Shown piece by piece: positions 8,501-16,715 of a stretch of DNA of 32,270 nt; within the stretch, counting starts at the first letter, position 1, and each line of letters opens with the position of its first letter. The notes beneath the pieces were generated by a model that was not told the DNA's origin, ran no database searches, and saw only the letters and a list, made by a program, of their open reading frames with translations. Made by a program: the position numbers and the translations under genes. Source of the stretch: Pirellulales bacterium (GTDB taxonomy: Bacteria; Planctomycetota; Planctomycetia; Pirellulales; JACPPG01); NCBI GenBank assembly GCA_036499395.1, contig DASYDW010000081.1, forward strand, positions 1 to 32,270, written 5' to 3'.

Positions 8501-11500
8501 ACCATCTGCACAGCGGCGACCAGGCCGTGCAACCCGTCGGTAAGCGTCACCGCGGGGGACAAGGTCGAGAGATCGATCTGATACAGCCCGGGCAGAACTT
8601 GTCCGGGGTTTGCAGGATCGGGCGAGGGGACGGCATAGCCAATCAGGTTCGGCGGCGCGCCCGGTGTCCGCGTGTCGAACAAGGCCACGCGATAGCCGGC
8701 CTTGGTGCCATCGGAATAAGGAATCGGAATCGTGCCAATTGGCGGCGAGGCGGGAGTCGTCGCGCCATTGACCAGGTTGCCCGGCACATCGTTGATAAAG
8801 ATTCCGTCGTCCAGCCGGATATAGATGAGCGGTTGATTGTCGTTCGTCACGTTGTCGAATTGCGACCGCCCGGTATCGTCCTGCGGCGCATTGGTCGGTA
8901 GATCTCCGGTTCCGTTATTGCGCGACAGCTCCAGGTTGTACGGCGTCGGCGCTGGCGTGTTGATGATCGTGGCGTTGTAAGCGTTGACGACTACCGAGCT
9001 CGCGCCTTCGGAGGTGATACCGAACACATGCAGGTAGTAGGTCTGCCCGGCAACCACTGGTATCCGCACGCGAGCGTCGCCCGTTGCGGGCAAGCCCGAT
9101 CCGAAGCTCAGCGGCGAGCCGATCGCCGAGATAGCCGCGTTCCCTAGAATGTTGCCTTGTCCGTCGACGACCTGGGCATTCAACTGTCCTCCGCCCGGCA
9201 ATAACGCGGTCGAGAAATTCTTGAAATAGACCTGGAAGTCGAGCGTGCCGGTCTGTTGGGCCACGACTCGATAATAATCCTGATCCGCGGGCGCCGGCGG
9301 ATTTGTATTCGAGTTGGGGAAGATCGACGCATTCTGAATCTGCAACGTCGATCCGGAACCCAGGAAGGCGGCGTTAGCGATCGACTCGTTCGGCTCGTAG
9401 AGATCCGGTCCCATGTCCAGCAACTGTGGCTGGCCATCGGCTCCAGTGGCGACGTTGGGCGAGACGATTTCCACGTTCTTGTACGCGATATCCGGCTCGG
9501 CCACGGCTGCCTGATAAGCACGGACAACACCTGTGTCTGCGACGCGACCCTTGTTAACCACCACGAAGTTGTTGGCCGCGTTCGCGTTGACGACCAATGC
9601 GTCACTGGCATTGGGGTCTCCCCCATCAATGGTCACGGGCAATCCGCCCGCAGAGGCGAGCGCCGGATTGACCGTAAACGTATCGTCCCCGGCCAACCCC
9701 GATACGGTCAGCGACGTGACCGTGCTGGCAAGCGTGACGGCTTTCAGAATCGAGCTGCCGTTGGTGAGAATGGTAACGTTGCGCGTCGGACTTTCCGTGA
9801 CGACGATCGAATCGCTGTCGCTGGTGCCGTTGACCAGCGCCTGCTTCGTTTTGCCGAGGGTAAAGGTTCCCCCCACGGCCGAGAAATTGATGGTGGGAGT
9901 CGCGGCCGCGCTGCTCGTGACTGACCCCGAGGAGCTATTCGAGCCGCCTTCGTTAATCGGCGTGTAGGTCAGATTATCGTTGCCGGTTCCGAGCACGGTG
10001 AGGTTGTCGCCCGCAGCACCGTGTCCGGCTTCGTTGATCGCGGCGATGCCGGTGTATTTCACCGTCGGGATGTTGGTGCCTGCCGTCGTATCGGTGATTT
10101 GGCTCAGGCCGAAATCGATTTGCGTATTTTCGCTGGCAAGCGCCGTGTAATTGATCACGCTGGTCGTACCAGGGCCATTCCCTTGCACGGTGACGGTCGT
10201 TGCCGCGGCGACGTTGGTCAGCGGGGTAGTGAAGTCAAAGGAGTAGGTGTCATTACCCCCTAAGCCGCGGAACTTGATCGACGCCGTAACACCGACGAAC
10301 AACGTGGCTTGCGGGATCGAGCTAGCCGTGGAAAGTTGCACGGCCGGACCGCTGATTCCGCCCACGGTTTGCTGGGAATAGAGGAAGGTATCGTCTCCCG
10401 ATGTCCCATCAACGAGCACGGTGTCGATGCCTGTCGCCGGCGCAGAGGGCAAGATGCCGAAGCCCTGAAATCCAACATAGGTAATCGGCACGAAGGTGAA
10501 CAGCGGATGCCCCGCCTGGCCAGCGGCGAGAAATCCGGTTATCGAACCGGAATAAGGAGACGTGCCGGGCGCAATTTCGAAGGTGGCGTTGGCGCCGCTA
10601 TCCGTTTCTTCGAAACCATCGCCGTCCTCGGTTTGTCCGACGAGATTTAAATTCTCAGTTTTCGAAAACGTCACAGGCACGAAACTAGCCGTGGCGCTGG
10701 CGTCGGCATGCGTGCCTTCGGCGATCGAGCCGGCGCCGGTGCCGGTCGGGGTTACGATCAAATCGTCGAGCGCTCCGGCCACGCCATTCACGGTCAGCGT
10801 GTCGCTGGCGGTGGGATCGCCGGCATTTACGGTGATGCTCGTCAAACCCGTGGGCTTGAAGGGAGCCGCCGGCAGGCTTTGCGGCTGATAGTTCAGGTTG
10901 ATCACGTCGTCGCCGGCCAGGGCATTAATCGTCAGGTTCGTTTTGTTCGAGAACTCGATCGATTCCTGGTTGTCGATTGTCACCTCGCCGTCATTGGCCG
11001 GATCGACGGTGCCGTTGGTGTAATTGATTGCGTTGTTCGAGGCCGTGCCGTTGACCGTCAATGTCGCCGACGGAACCGTGTCGATCACGGGAGCCAGGTT
11101 TTGGAAGAACACCGACTGAGTGCCGCTAGGACCTGTGATCAGGCTGGTCCCTTGCCCGTTGTTCGGCCCGACGCTGTAGTTGTCACCGGTTTGGGTGTCG
11201 CCCGCGGTTTGCACGAGTTGCAGCTGATTGAAGGCAGCGCCGCCGTCGTAGTTTATTGCCAGAGAGATCAGGCCATTCGACGAATCCAAAATCAGCGTGT
11301 CGTTGCCACCGAGTCCGTTCACATTGATTTGCGAAAAGTTTGCGATCGTAAATTGCGAGTTCGACCCATTCAACGTGACGTCTAATTTCGAGGTGTCAGA
11401 CGAATCGCGTTTGAGCACGAAGGTGTCGTTCTCTCCGGAGAAATCCTGGTCGCCATTGAGCTGCAGGGCGGGCGAGATGCTCAGCATCACCCGGGACTCG

Positions 11501-11613
11501 AGAGCTTCGAGTCCGCGCAATCCATGCCGAGCCGTGGGATGGCGGCGAACGGCGCGTTCCCGCAACCGGCCCGCGGATCGAGTTGCTTGGTGACTGAGTC
11601 GTAAAAAAACCAT
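5524..11613 (-). CDS. Giant secreted/surface protein with LEPxxLL-type leader, PPC, FG-GAP and dockerin repeats
   Basis: A 2029-residue exported protein. The basic N-terminus leads to LEALESRVMLS (residues 35-45), a variant of the planctomycete LEPxxLL leader found on very large secreted proteins. Residues 50-720 are a beta-rich region with isolated G-x-G/A-x-D-T-type turns (GLGGNDTL, ALAGDDVI, GTSGDDTF, GLAGDDTF) that resemble single RTX calcium turns. A pre-peptidase C-terminal (PPC) domain follows at about 735-880, then Ig-like segments and FG-GAP/VCBS-like Asp-rich repeats (NGDQIPDLATY, MNQDGRTDLGLY). A second PPC-like domain contains QWYSFTAAQSGT. Two dockerin type I repeats (DVNSDGFLNLGDVIALIGTF, DVNGDGVFNMGDVIALIS) lie at about 1817-1886. 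A 143-residue Ser/Ala-rich tail ends in an acidic patch. The start is firm: GGGGGAG (11621-11627) lies 7 nt before the ATG. Role unknown; adhesion or matrix structure is inferred. Confidence 0.87.
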   Translation of the reverse strand: MVFLRLSHQATRSAGRLRERAVRRHPTARHGLRGLEALESRVMLSISPALQLNGDQDFSGENDTFVLKRDSSDTSKLDVTLNGSNSQFTIANFSQINVNGLGGNDTLILDSSNGLISLAINYDGGAAFNQLQLVQTAGDTQTGDNYSVGPNNGQGTSLITGPSGTQSVFFQNLAPVIDTVPSATLTVNGTASNNAINYTNGTVDPANDGEVTIDNQESIEFSNKTNLTINALAGDDVINLNYQPQSLPAAPFKPTGLTSITVNAGDPTASDTLTVNGVAGALDDLIVTPTGTGAGSIAEGTHADASATASFVPVTFSKTENLNLVGQTEDGDGFEETDSGANATFEIAPGTSPYSGSITGFLAAGQAGHPLFTFVPITYVGFQGFGILPSAPATGIDTVLVDGTSGDDTFLYSQQTVGGISGPAVQLSTASSIPQATLFVGVTASIKFRGLGGNDTYSFDFTTPLTNVAAATTVTVQGNGPGTTSVINYTALASENTQIDFGLSQITDTTAGTNIPTVKYTGIAAINEAGHGAAGDNLTVLGTGNDNLTYTPINEGGSNSSSGSVTSSAAATPTINFSAVGGTFTLGKTKQALVNGTSDSDSIVVTESPTRNVTILTNGSSILKAVTLASTVTSLTVSGLAGDDTFTVNPALASAGGLPVTIDGGDPNASDALVVNANAANNFVVVNKGRVADTGVVRAYQAAVAEPDIAYKNVEIVSPNVATGADGQPQLLDMGPDLYEPNESIANAAFLGSGSTLQIQNASIFPNSNTNPPAPADQDYYRVVAQQTGTLDFQVYFKNFSTALLPGGGQLNAQVVDGQGNILGNAAISAIGSPLSFGSGLPATGDARVRIPVVAGQTYYLHVFGITSEGASSVVVNAYNATIINTPAPTPYNLELSRNNGTGDLPTNAPQDDTGRSQFDNVTNDNQPLIYIRLDDGIFINDVPGNLVNGATTPASPPIGTIPIPYSDGTKAGYRVALFDTRTPGAPPNLIGYAVPSPDPANPGQVLPGLYQIDLSTLSPAVTLTDGLHGLVAAVQMVDPRLSAASTPTETGFGANSATLNITVDTVVPPARFGIVSPTGTSTGLAPTSDSGALGTTDSFTTADRITNVTAPTFYGTAEANAIIKLFVLDSTGSPVLIGQTTAVPTDGTNADPNGQWTITSTVNLNDPKFFSKYDGLRHLFITAEDLAGNINNGNSPEANNLQINIFLDTQGPQIAPPPSAPATPPIQIITTGGVASSFNIFGLKPDNAPNGPTPLVDALTIHVLDNPLRDPTDFPNDPAILADIASTLGQYQLVGDANGVISISQIIVTNDPIVNGQPATATVKLVFAQPLPDDRFTLTIKDSGLVDPAGNKLDGESNAIEPNGSPIFPSGDGQPGGSFVARFTVDSRPEIGTYAAGSVYVDANGNNTWDPTNVDATNRDLTFTLGVAPALQGKISPMGIHDAVFAGDFLPQSSIGVKGPIAGQSKVGFDQLAAYGYDPILGAFRWLIDTNSDGVIDTSKGDFATTQPAGFQINGVPVAANFDGVPADGDQIGLFNGTTWYLDTSNHHVIDSSATVVQSQLRGAPVVGDFNGDQIPDLATYLNGRFQINFGHLAGGKPAWSGTVDATINFGFAGVGGVPVAADMNQDGRTDLGLYQPRTSGSSVQNGEWYWLISTNPTASNPTGLDHPFSPTPLGSDIFAQFGAQTALPLVGNFDPPIQTSSPAATNLGSLTNTITTAAQSVQGQQWYSFTAAQSGTVKVSANGASATSPLELSLYDASLHLVSYGTVNTAGQVQLSTPLSANSQYLVRVTGQSSAVSLNVSTATASPSPISDSAYDVNSDGFLNLGDVIALIGTFNQLGPVGLPSAHSLLTAPGGKSLYVDVNGDGVFNMGDVIALISNFNSYGPHAIVSQAASPQVTSHQAVLPSAESTGAAASSTNASDSSSATSSSVTTATDSAFAGGLSDSLVAPLSETSEWSVGSVAQASVAAQSRAATNPSSSGATASVSLPDRSSTVRAAVFAAHAQDSDLLEPDDDDLAVVAAGSSNDD

Positions 11614-12030
11614 CAGTGAACTCCCCCGAACGAGTCTTCGGGAGGATGTACAGAATCTCCCGAATGTAAAAACAGGCAGTTTAGGTAGGACCGTATCGCG
11701 CGGCCCGGTCTAAGTCAACCGGCAGCGACTGGCGATCCACATGGGTGGTGCGGCGAATTGCCGAACATAAGCCGCGGGAAGGTGTCGGCGGCTGATTCAA
11801 CGACGAGCCGTTGCGTTAACGCCCTGAGTTGCGAACGCAGCGGGCTGCAAGTGCCGCGATGGCCCTTAAGAGCGAACCCCGCCTGGGGGATACGCATCGT
11901 TGGTTTTTCGGGCGAGCTGTGAGAAACAAGCTCTCAGAAGTCGCGGCGAGGCACTGAGTTCCCCGCCGCGCGGCCTTTATACGAATCACGCCGTCACCGA
12001 GGCTGATCGGGACCGCGTCGCACCGGGTCT
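11614..12030. other. Intergenic stretch of about 417 nt
   Basis: It separates two minus-strand genes. The end next to the giant protein carries its Shine-Dalgarno sequence GGGGGAG (11621-11627). A GC-rich stem-loop pairs 11943-11951 with 11961-11969 (eight of nine positions). It lies about 60 nt past the end of the upstream barrel gene and could end its transcript, but no T run follows directly. I see no convincing small gene here. Confidence 0.4.
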
Positions 12031-13464
12031 CTAGAACCGTGCTTCGGCATGCACGACTAACCCGGTAAAGGTCACGGTGTCGCCGAGACTGATGAACCGA
12101 TTGTTCTGCACGGCGGAGATGTACTGCGGCGTTGTGATCGCGTTGAACCAGAACGCAGTATAGTAGCCGGCGCCAACTCGCAGGTGCCCGCCGCAACTGG
12201 TCCAGGAAGCCCCTAGTTCGAAGTCCAGGACCGGCAAGACCCGAAAGCTTTGCAGATTGCTGCTCGCTAACAGGGCGGTGGTCAGCGTGTCGGTCTGTGA
12301 GTACCCGGAAACCGTGTCACCGAAGAGCGTCGAAATCGAGCCTTGACCGTAGCCCGAGAACCCGGTCGCGCCGAGTCGGCGGCGTCCGTCTAATCCCAGT
12401 CGCGGTCCCACACCATCGAAGTTGATGCTCGATGTCGTGAATTGTGGGTTGTTGGGCTGAGCGAATTCGGCGTCTTGTTGGAAATTCTGGTGTAGATGCC
12501 CGTACCGCAACCCCGCGCTCCAATTCATATAGGCATTGGGAGTGCCGAAGATGAGTCGGTTGTACATCAAGTCAGCCACTCGAAAGTTGACCGAGGAGAC
12601 GGCATCGATGCGCGAGAACGTCGTGCCTGAATTGACCGTGCCCGGCGTCAGCACTGACGAGACGGCGCTACCGAAATTCGTGCCTGGCGGCAGGCCGACC
12701 GTGTCGGACACATTACTGAAGAACTGCATGTAGCTGACCGAGATCGAGGAGCAATTGTTGAATGCAATTCCGCCACCCACTCGGAACGCTGGCTGCCAAG
12801 GTTGAATGAGGTTTTGCGCGTTGCCGAACGGTACCGTGCCCTGGCCGGCAGGCGCAGCGTTCTGCTGCGTTGCATGCACCATGTCAGGGCCGAACGCCTT
12901 CATGTACAGATAGTCACCGAAGACGAAGCAGCGCTGACGAAAGAAGTCTGTACACGGCAGGCAGCATTTCATCGCTGGCGGACAGCAACCGCCGCTGCAC
13001 GACGGACCACCGGCGAATCCTTCCTCGGCCATAGGAGCGGCGATCATTTCCGATTCATCGATCGGTCCGACAATCGGCTCTTCGACCATTTCGTGAACCG
13101 AGCGGAGAACCGGCTCGTGACGCGGCTTAGTAAGCGGTTTTGGATCCGCTTTTCGGGCCGGCTTCGCGACCGCTTTGGCCGCTTTCTTAGTCGGTCTGGG
13201 GATGAGTTGGTCAACCGGCCTGTCGGCCGGCGACTCGACTACTTCGATACCGTCTTTTTCGTCCGCCTCGTCGACGGTTTGAGCGGTCGACTCTTCGGTC
13301 GTTTTACGGTCCGAATCCTCGGACGGCGCTGCGACACGCGCATTGGCACGTGCACGAGCGACAGCTGCCACGGCAGCTGCTGAATTGGAGTAATAGTCCT
13401 CAGCCGCAGCTAGCGGAGTGAGCAAGCCCAATAGAGACAGGGCGATCGTTGCCTTGGTAAACAT
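12031..13464 (-). CDS. Outer-membrane beta-barrel protein (Lpg1974/BBP7-like planctomycete family)
   Basis: The ATG at 13464 gives 477 residues. A Sec signal (MFTKATIALSLLGLLTPLAAA) is followed by about 130 residues of low-complexity Ala/Lys/Glu/Pro sequence, then a cysteine cluster (CSGGCCPPAMKCCLPC, near residues 155-171). The last 300 residues look like an outer-membrane barrel. They begin FVFGDYLYMKAFGPDMVHA and contain RVGGGIAFNNCSSISVSY, alternating aromatic and hydrophobic strands and RYGHLHQNF, and end in HAEARF with the typical terminal Phe. This pattern resembles Lpg1974-type pore-forming proteins of planctomycetes; BBP7 is the alternative. Translation could extend upstream to a TTG, but the added residues are encoded by the G tract and are implausible. 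The cysteine-rich, charged N-terminal part may link the barrel to other envelope layers (inference). It is divergent from the sigma/kinase operon. Confidence 0.78.
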   Translation of the reverse strand: MFTKATIALSLLGLLTPLAAAEDYYSNSAAAVAAVARARANARVAAPSEDSDRKTTEESTAQTVDEADEKDGIEVVESPADRPVDQLIPRPTKKAAKAVAKPARKADPKPLTKPRHEPVLRSVHEMVEEPIVGPIDESEMIAAPMAEEGFAGGPSCSGGCCPPAMKCCLPCTDFFRQRCFVFGDYLYMKAFGPDMVHATQQNAAPAGQGTVPFGNAQNLIQPWQPAFRVGGGIAFNNCSSISVSYMQFFSNVSDTVGLPPGTNFGSAVSSVLTPGTVNSGTTFSRIDAVSSVNFRVADLMYNRLIFGTPNAYMNWSAGLRYGHLHQNFQQDAEFAQPNNPQFTTSSINFDGVGPRLGLDGRRRLGATGFSGYGQGSISTLFGDTVSGYSQTDTLTTALLASSNLQSFRVLPVLDFELGASWTSCGGHLRVGAGYYTAFWFNAITTPQYISAVQNNRFISLGDTVTFTGLVVHAEARF

Positions 13465-13468
13465 CCAT

Positions 13469-13479
13469 CCCCCCCCCCC
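13469..13479 (-). repeat. Homopolymeric G11 tract beside a start codon
   Basis: Eleven consecutive C on the plus strand, i.e. G11 in the transcript of the outer-membrane barrel gene. It ends 4 nt before that gene's ATG (13462-13464) and covers the position where a Shine-Dalgarno sequence would sit. An out-of-frame ATG at 13466-13468 lies between tract and start. Such tracts are prone to slippage in replication. Confidence 0.9.
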
Positions 13480-13812
13480 GGAGATTTTGGCATATCGGCA
13501 CAATCAGAATAATCGTTATGCGCGATACAGCCACTATCGTCCGCAAACTCTGCCACTCTTTAACTCCTTTGGTGGGCCAGTCAGCGGGGGGCAACCTCGG
13601 CCTCGCTCATCGCGGACGCCGGTTCCGGCTGGTTCGTGGAACATTCTTTCAACGATGGAACTTGTTTTCCCGTTTGGGGTGACGGTACTCCGCGAATTTA
13701 GTGACCTTTCTAATAGGTCCGAATGGTGGGGGTCGATGGCCGGGGGCCCGGTGCGACGGGCCGCTCTTCCCCCGGTGCGGTCCGAAACGACTGAGGCTTT
13801 CCAGGTTTTCCT
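13480..13812. promoter_or_regulatory. Divergent control region between the barrel gene and the sigma/kinase operon
   Basis: A gene-free stretch between divergent starts. Two GGAAC words, typical of ECF -35 elements, lie at 13638-13642 and 13657-13661 on the plus strand upstream of the sigma gene. The second is followed by a T-rich spacer and TGACGG about 18 nt later, a possible ECF-type autoregulatory promoter. The sequence 13740-13780 is very GC-rich with short inverted repeats (GGGCCCGGTGCGACGGGCC). The sigma gene itself has only a weak ribosome site (CCAGG). Promoter assignment is tentative. Confidence 0.3.
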
Positions 13813-14418
13813 ATGCGAACGGACCGCGCGATGTTGCTGGCCCAAGCGAAATGCAACAAGGACGAGGCGTTGGGCGAGCTTCTCGAACAGTACCGCAATT
13901 ATCTGAAGTTATTGGCCGGAATGGAGTTGGGGCGTCGCATGCGACGCAAGGTGGATCCATCGGACTTAGTCCAAGAGACGTTTCTCGACGCCCATCGGAA
14001 CTTTCCCAATTTCGTGGGGACGACCGAGCCTCAATTCACCAATTGGCTGCGGCAAATTCTCGCTACGAATGCCTCGAATCTGTTGCGGCAGTACCTGGGG
14101 ACGCAAGCGCGCGACATCCGTCTGGAGGAAGATCTCACGACTTCCTTTCAGAATTCGGGGGCGCGTTTCAGAGATATCTCGGCTCCCTCGGCCGAGAGCC
14201 CAAGTCAGGATGCCATGGGCCACGAACAGGAGATCGAGCTTGCCAACGCCATCAGCCAATTGCCGGATGACTATCGAGAGGTGATCGTCCTGCGGCATTG
14301 GGAAGCGAAGTCGTTTCCCGAGATTGCCACGCAGATGGGGCGCTCGCTCGACAGCGTTGAAAAGCTGTGGATGCGCGGTGTGATGCGATTGCGTGCCAGC
14401 ATGGGAGAGAGGCAATGA
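13813..14418 (+). CDS. ECF sigma factor, planctomycete (Rhodopirellula/Verrucomicrobium) family
   Basis: An RNA polymerase sigma-70 subunit of the ECF class, 201 residues. The sigma-2 domain (about 15-100) contains DPSDLVQETFLDAHRNFPNF and WLRQILATNASNLLRQY. A Ser-rich linker (about 120-133, SAPSAESPS) leads to sigma-4 (about 141-197), with LPDDYREVIVLRHWEAKSF and a helix-turn-helix IATQMGRSLDSVEKLWMRGV that would read the -35 element. In many ECF factors the sigma-2.2 motif is DAED; here it is D48-P-S50-D51, with Ser at the Glu position. The stop codon overlaps the next gene's start (ATGA), so the kinase is probably its dedicated partner in place of a classical anti-sigma factor. No anti-sigma gene is visible. 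The target regulon cannot be read, but may include its own operon and the divergent barrel gene. Confidence 0.93.
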   Translation: MRTDRAMLLAQAKCNKDEALGELLEQYRNYLKLLAGMELGRRMRRKVDPSDLVQETFLDAHRNFPNFVGTTEPQFTNWLRQILATNASNLLRQYLGTQARDIRLEEDLTTSFQNSGARFRDISAPSAESPSQDAMGHEQEIELANAISQLPDDYREVIVLRHWEAKSFPEIATQMGRSLDSVEKLWMRGVMRLRASMGERQ

Positions 14419-16715
14419 TCCCGATAAATGACGTACGAAAAGGTAATGCGCCCACGTTCGATGAAGATGATGATACCAATAACGATCGCGTCCTGCCGAT
14501 CGCGCAGGAGTTTCTGCGGCGACTCGAAAATGGCGAGCAACCGCAGATCGAAGACTATGTGACCAAGTATCCCGATCTTGCCAGACCCCTGCGAACCTGC
14601 CTGGAGGGTGTTCGCTTACTCTCGCGTGCCGCCGTCAGCGATCGATCTGGATCCCGTGCGGCGGTGGAAACGCCGCTCGAGCTGTTGCGGCATTCGCTCG
14701 GAGACTTTCGCATCGTTCGTGAACTAGGGCGGGGCGGCATGGCCATCGTTTACGAGGCCGATCAATTGTCGCTCGGCCGCTGGGTTGCACTGAAGGTGCT
14801 TCCGTTCACGGCAACCTTGCAGCCCAAACAGTTGCAACGGTTTCTGAACGAGGCGCAAGCGGCGGCGCGACTGCATCACCCAAACATTGTCCCGGTGTTC
14901 GCGGTGGGGAGCGATCGCGGCGTGCATTACTATGCGATGCAGTTGATCGATGGAATTTCGCTGGCAGAGCTATTGTCGCGCCTGCGTAAAAAGGCGGGAA
15001 CGCCACGCGACGACTCGGTCACCGGGGCGGATCCCAGCAATCAATCCGGCGATGATTCGCAAAATCCCGCTAGCTTGCGCAATGCAGAAACCGTCGCTCG
15101 GATGACGACCGAGCTTTCGACATTACAGTCGCGCGGCGCTAATCAGTTTTTCGCCACCTGCGCCCAGTGGATGCGGTACGCGGCAGAGGGATTGGCATAT
15201 GCCCATGACGTCGGCATTGTGCATCGCGATATCAAGCCTGCAAATCTGCTGGTCGATGCGCGCGGCAACGTCTGGGTGACGGACTTCGGCCTGGCTCAAT
15301 TCCATGCGCAAGACAAGCTGACCGCCGCGGGTGATCTCGTGGGCACCCTGCGGTACATGAGTCCGGAACAATCGCTGGGCGATGCCAACCTGATGGACCA
15401 CCGGATGGACGTCTATGCGTTGGGCGCGACCTTGTATGAACTACTCACCTTGCAGCCGATCTTCGCAAGCAAGAACAAAGAGGCGCTCCTGCGCCAGGTC
15501 GCCTACGGCGAGGCGCGCGCTCCGCGACTGATCAATCCAGCGATACCGGTGGATCTGGAAACGATCGTGTTGAAGGCCATCGCCAAGGCGCCGCAGGATC
15601 GTTATGCCTCGGCACAGGCCCTGGCGGACGACCTGCAGCGATTTCTTGAAGACAAGCCGATTTTGGCCCGGCGCCCGACAGTTTCGGAGCGCGTTCGAAA
15701 AATGGCTCGACGCCACCCCGGGGTGGTCGTCAGCGGGTTCGCCATGTTGTGCCTGCTCTCGGTTGGTCTGTTCGTTCACAATCGCATCATCGCTCGCGAG
15801 CAAACGCGGACCTCGGACGCTCTGGTGCGCGAGGTGGCCCGCACGACAGAGTCGGCTCAACGCTTTGCACAAGCGCGAAAGGCGATCGACACGCTGATAC
15901 GAGTCAGCGATGTAGAGCTGGCCGATCATCCCATGTTGAATGCGACGCGGCAGCGTATCTTGCTCACGGCGGTCGGTTACTACCGCGATTTTATCGCCCA
16001 GGAACAAGCGGACTCGGCGAATCGGGCTGAGTTAACCGCAGCACAAGAGAACGTCGAACGCATGTTGCGCGAACTGGCAACCTTGCAGGACGAGCAATGC
16101 ATCACGTTGCTCGTTCACGATGAAGTCTTGGACGACTTGAATCTCGCAGCCGACGATCGTCAGCGTGTGGTCGCTTTCGCCCGGCACTCTATTCAGGAAC
16201 AATCTGCCATGTGGGACGAATTCCGAAGACTGGACGCGGCTGCGAGAAAGAGCCGTGCTTTGGCGACGGCCGAGAAACACGAACAGGCGATCGAAGAGTT
16301 ATTGACTCCGGCCCAGCGTCAGCGGCTACGGCAAATTGCGCTGCAATCGATGGGCATTTTCGCCTTTCACGAAGCTGATGTAGTCACGGCGCTCGAACTG
16401 TCCGATGTCCAGCGTGCGGCAATTCGCGACATCGAATTCCGCGGGATCGAACGGCTGCATCGTGCGCAACGTGCGGCCGACTTCCCCCCCGATTTCGACA
16501 ACAAGGCTCGCCTGGCCTTTAACCGGCAGACGGTTCAGCAAGTCCTCGAAATTCTCTCTCCGCAGCAACAAGGCAAGTGGAAGGAGCTGACGGGCAAGCC
16601 GTTCGCGGGCGAGATCACCTTGGGGCCACCGGGACCCCTGGGCGCGCCTGTGCCACCGCCACACGAAATACACGAAGAGAGTTGGGATCCGCACCAACGC
16701 TCGACGAACGAGTGA
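14415..16715 (+). CDS. Transmembrane serine/threonine protein kinase with LTxxQ-type outer domain
   Basis: Hanks-type kinase of 766 residues, starting at the ATG that overlaps the sigma stop codon by 4 nt (GAGAGAGG precedes it). A short N-terminal segment (FLRRLENGEQPQIEDYVTKYP) is common ahead of planctomycete kinases. The kinase domain spans about 97-415: Gly loop GRGGMA (105-110), VALKVL with K127, catalytic HRDIKPANLL (D272), DFGLA (D290) and GTLRYMSPEQ (311-320). An insertion of about 50 polar residues (189-240) lies before the catalytic loop. One TM helix follows (about 436-455, VVVSGFAMLCLLSVGLFVHN). The outer 300 residues are helical and end with LTPAQRQRL (630-638), ELSDVQRAAI (661-670) and LSPQQQGKWKELTGKPF (715-731), then a Pro/Gly tail. 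This outer module resembles the N-terminal half of the CotH protein encoded downstream. Confidence 0.95.
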   Translation: MIPINDVRKGNAPTFDEDDDTNNDRVLPIAQEFLRRLENGEQPQIEDYVTKYPDLARPLRTCLEGVRLLSRAAVSDRSGSRAAVETPLELLRHSLGDFRIVRELGRGGMAIVYEADQLSLGRWVALKVLPFTATLQPKQLQRFLNEAQAAARLHHPNIVPVFAVGSDRGVHYYAMQLIDGISLAELLSRLRKKAGTPRDDSVTGADPSNQSGDDSQNPASLRNAETVARMTTELSTLQSRGANQFFATCAQWMRYAAEGLAYAHDVGIVHRDIKPANLLVDARGNVWVTDFGLAQFHAQDKLTAAGDLVGTLRYMSPEQSLGDANLMDHRMDVYALGATLYELLTLQPIFASKNKEALLRQVAYGEARAPRLINPAIPVDLETIVLKAIAKAPQDRYASAQALADDLQRFLEDKPILARRPTVSERVRKMARRHPGVVVSGFAMLCLLSVGLFVHNRIIAREQTRTSDALVREVARTTESAQRFAQARKAIDTLIRVSDVELADHPMLNATRQRILLTAVGYYRDFIAQEQADSANRAELTAAQENVERMLRELATLQDEQCITLLVHDEVLDDLNLAADDRQRVVAFARHSIQEQSAMWDEFRRLDAAARKSRALATAEKHEQAIEELLTPAQRQRLRQIALQSMGIFAFHEADVVTALELSDVQRAAIRDIEFRGIERLHRAQRAADFPPDFDNKARLAFNRQTVQQVLEILSPQQQGKWKELTGKPFAGEITLGPPGPLGAPVPPPHEIHEESWDPHQRSTNE

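Noticed and set aside
8077..11385. Several long plus-strand frames opposite the giant secreted protein.
   Set aside because: Arg/Gly-rich shadow peptides; the minus-strand frame has domains, leader and a strong ribosome site.
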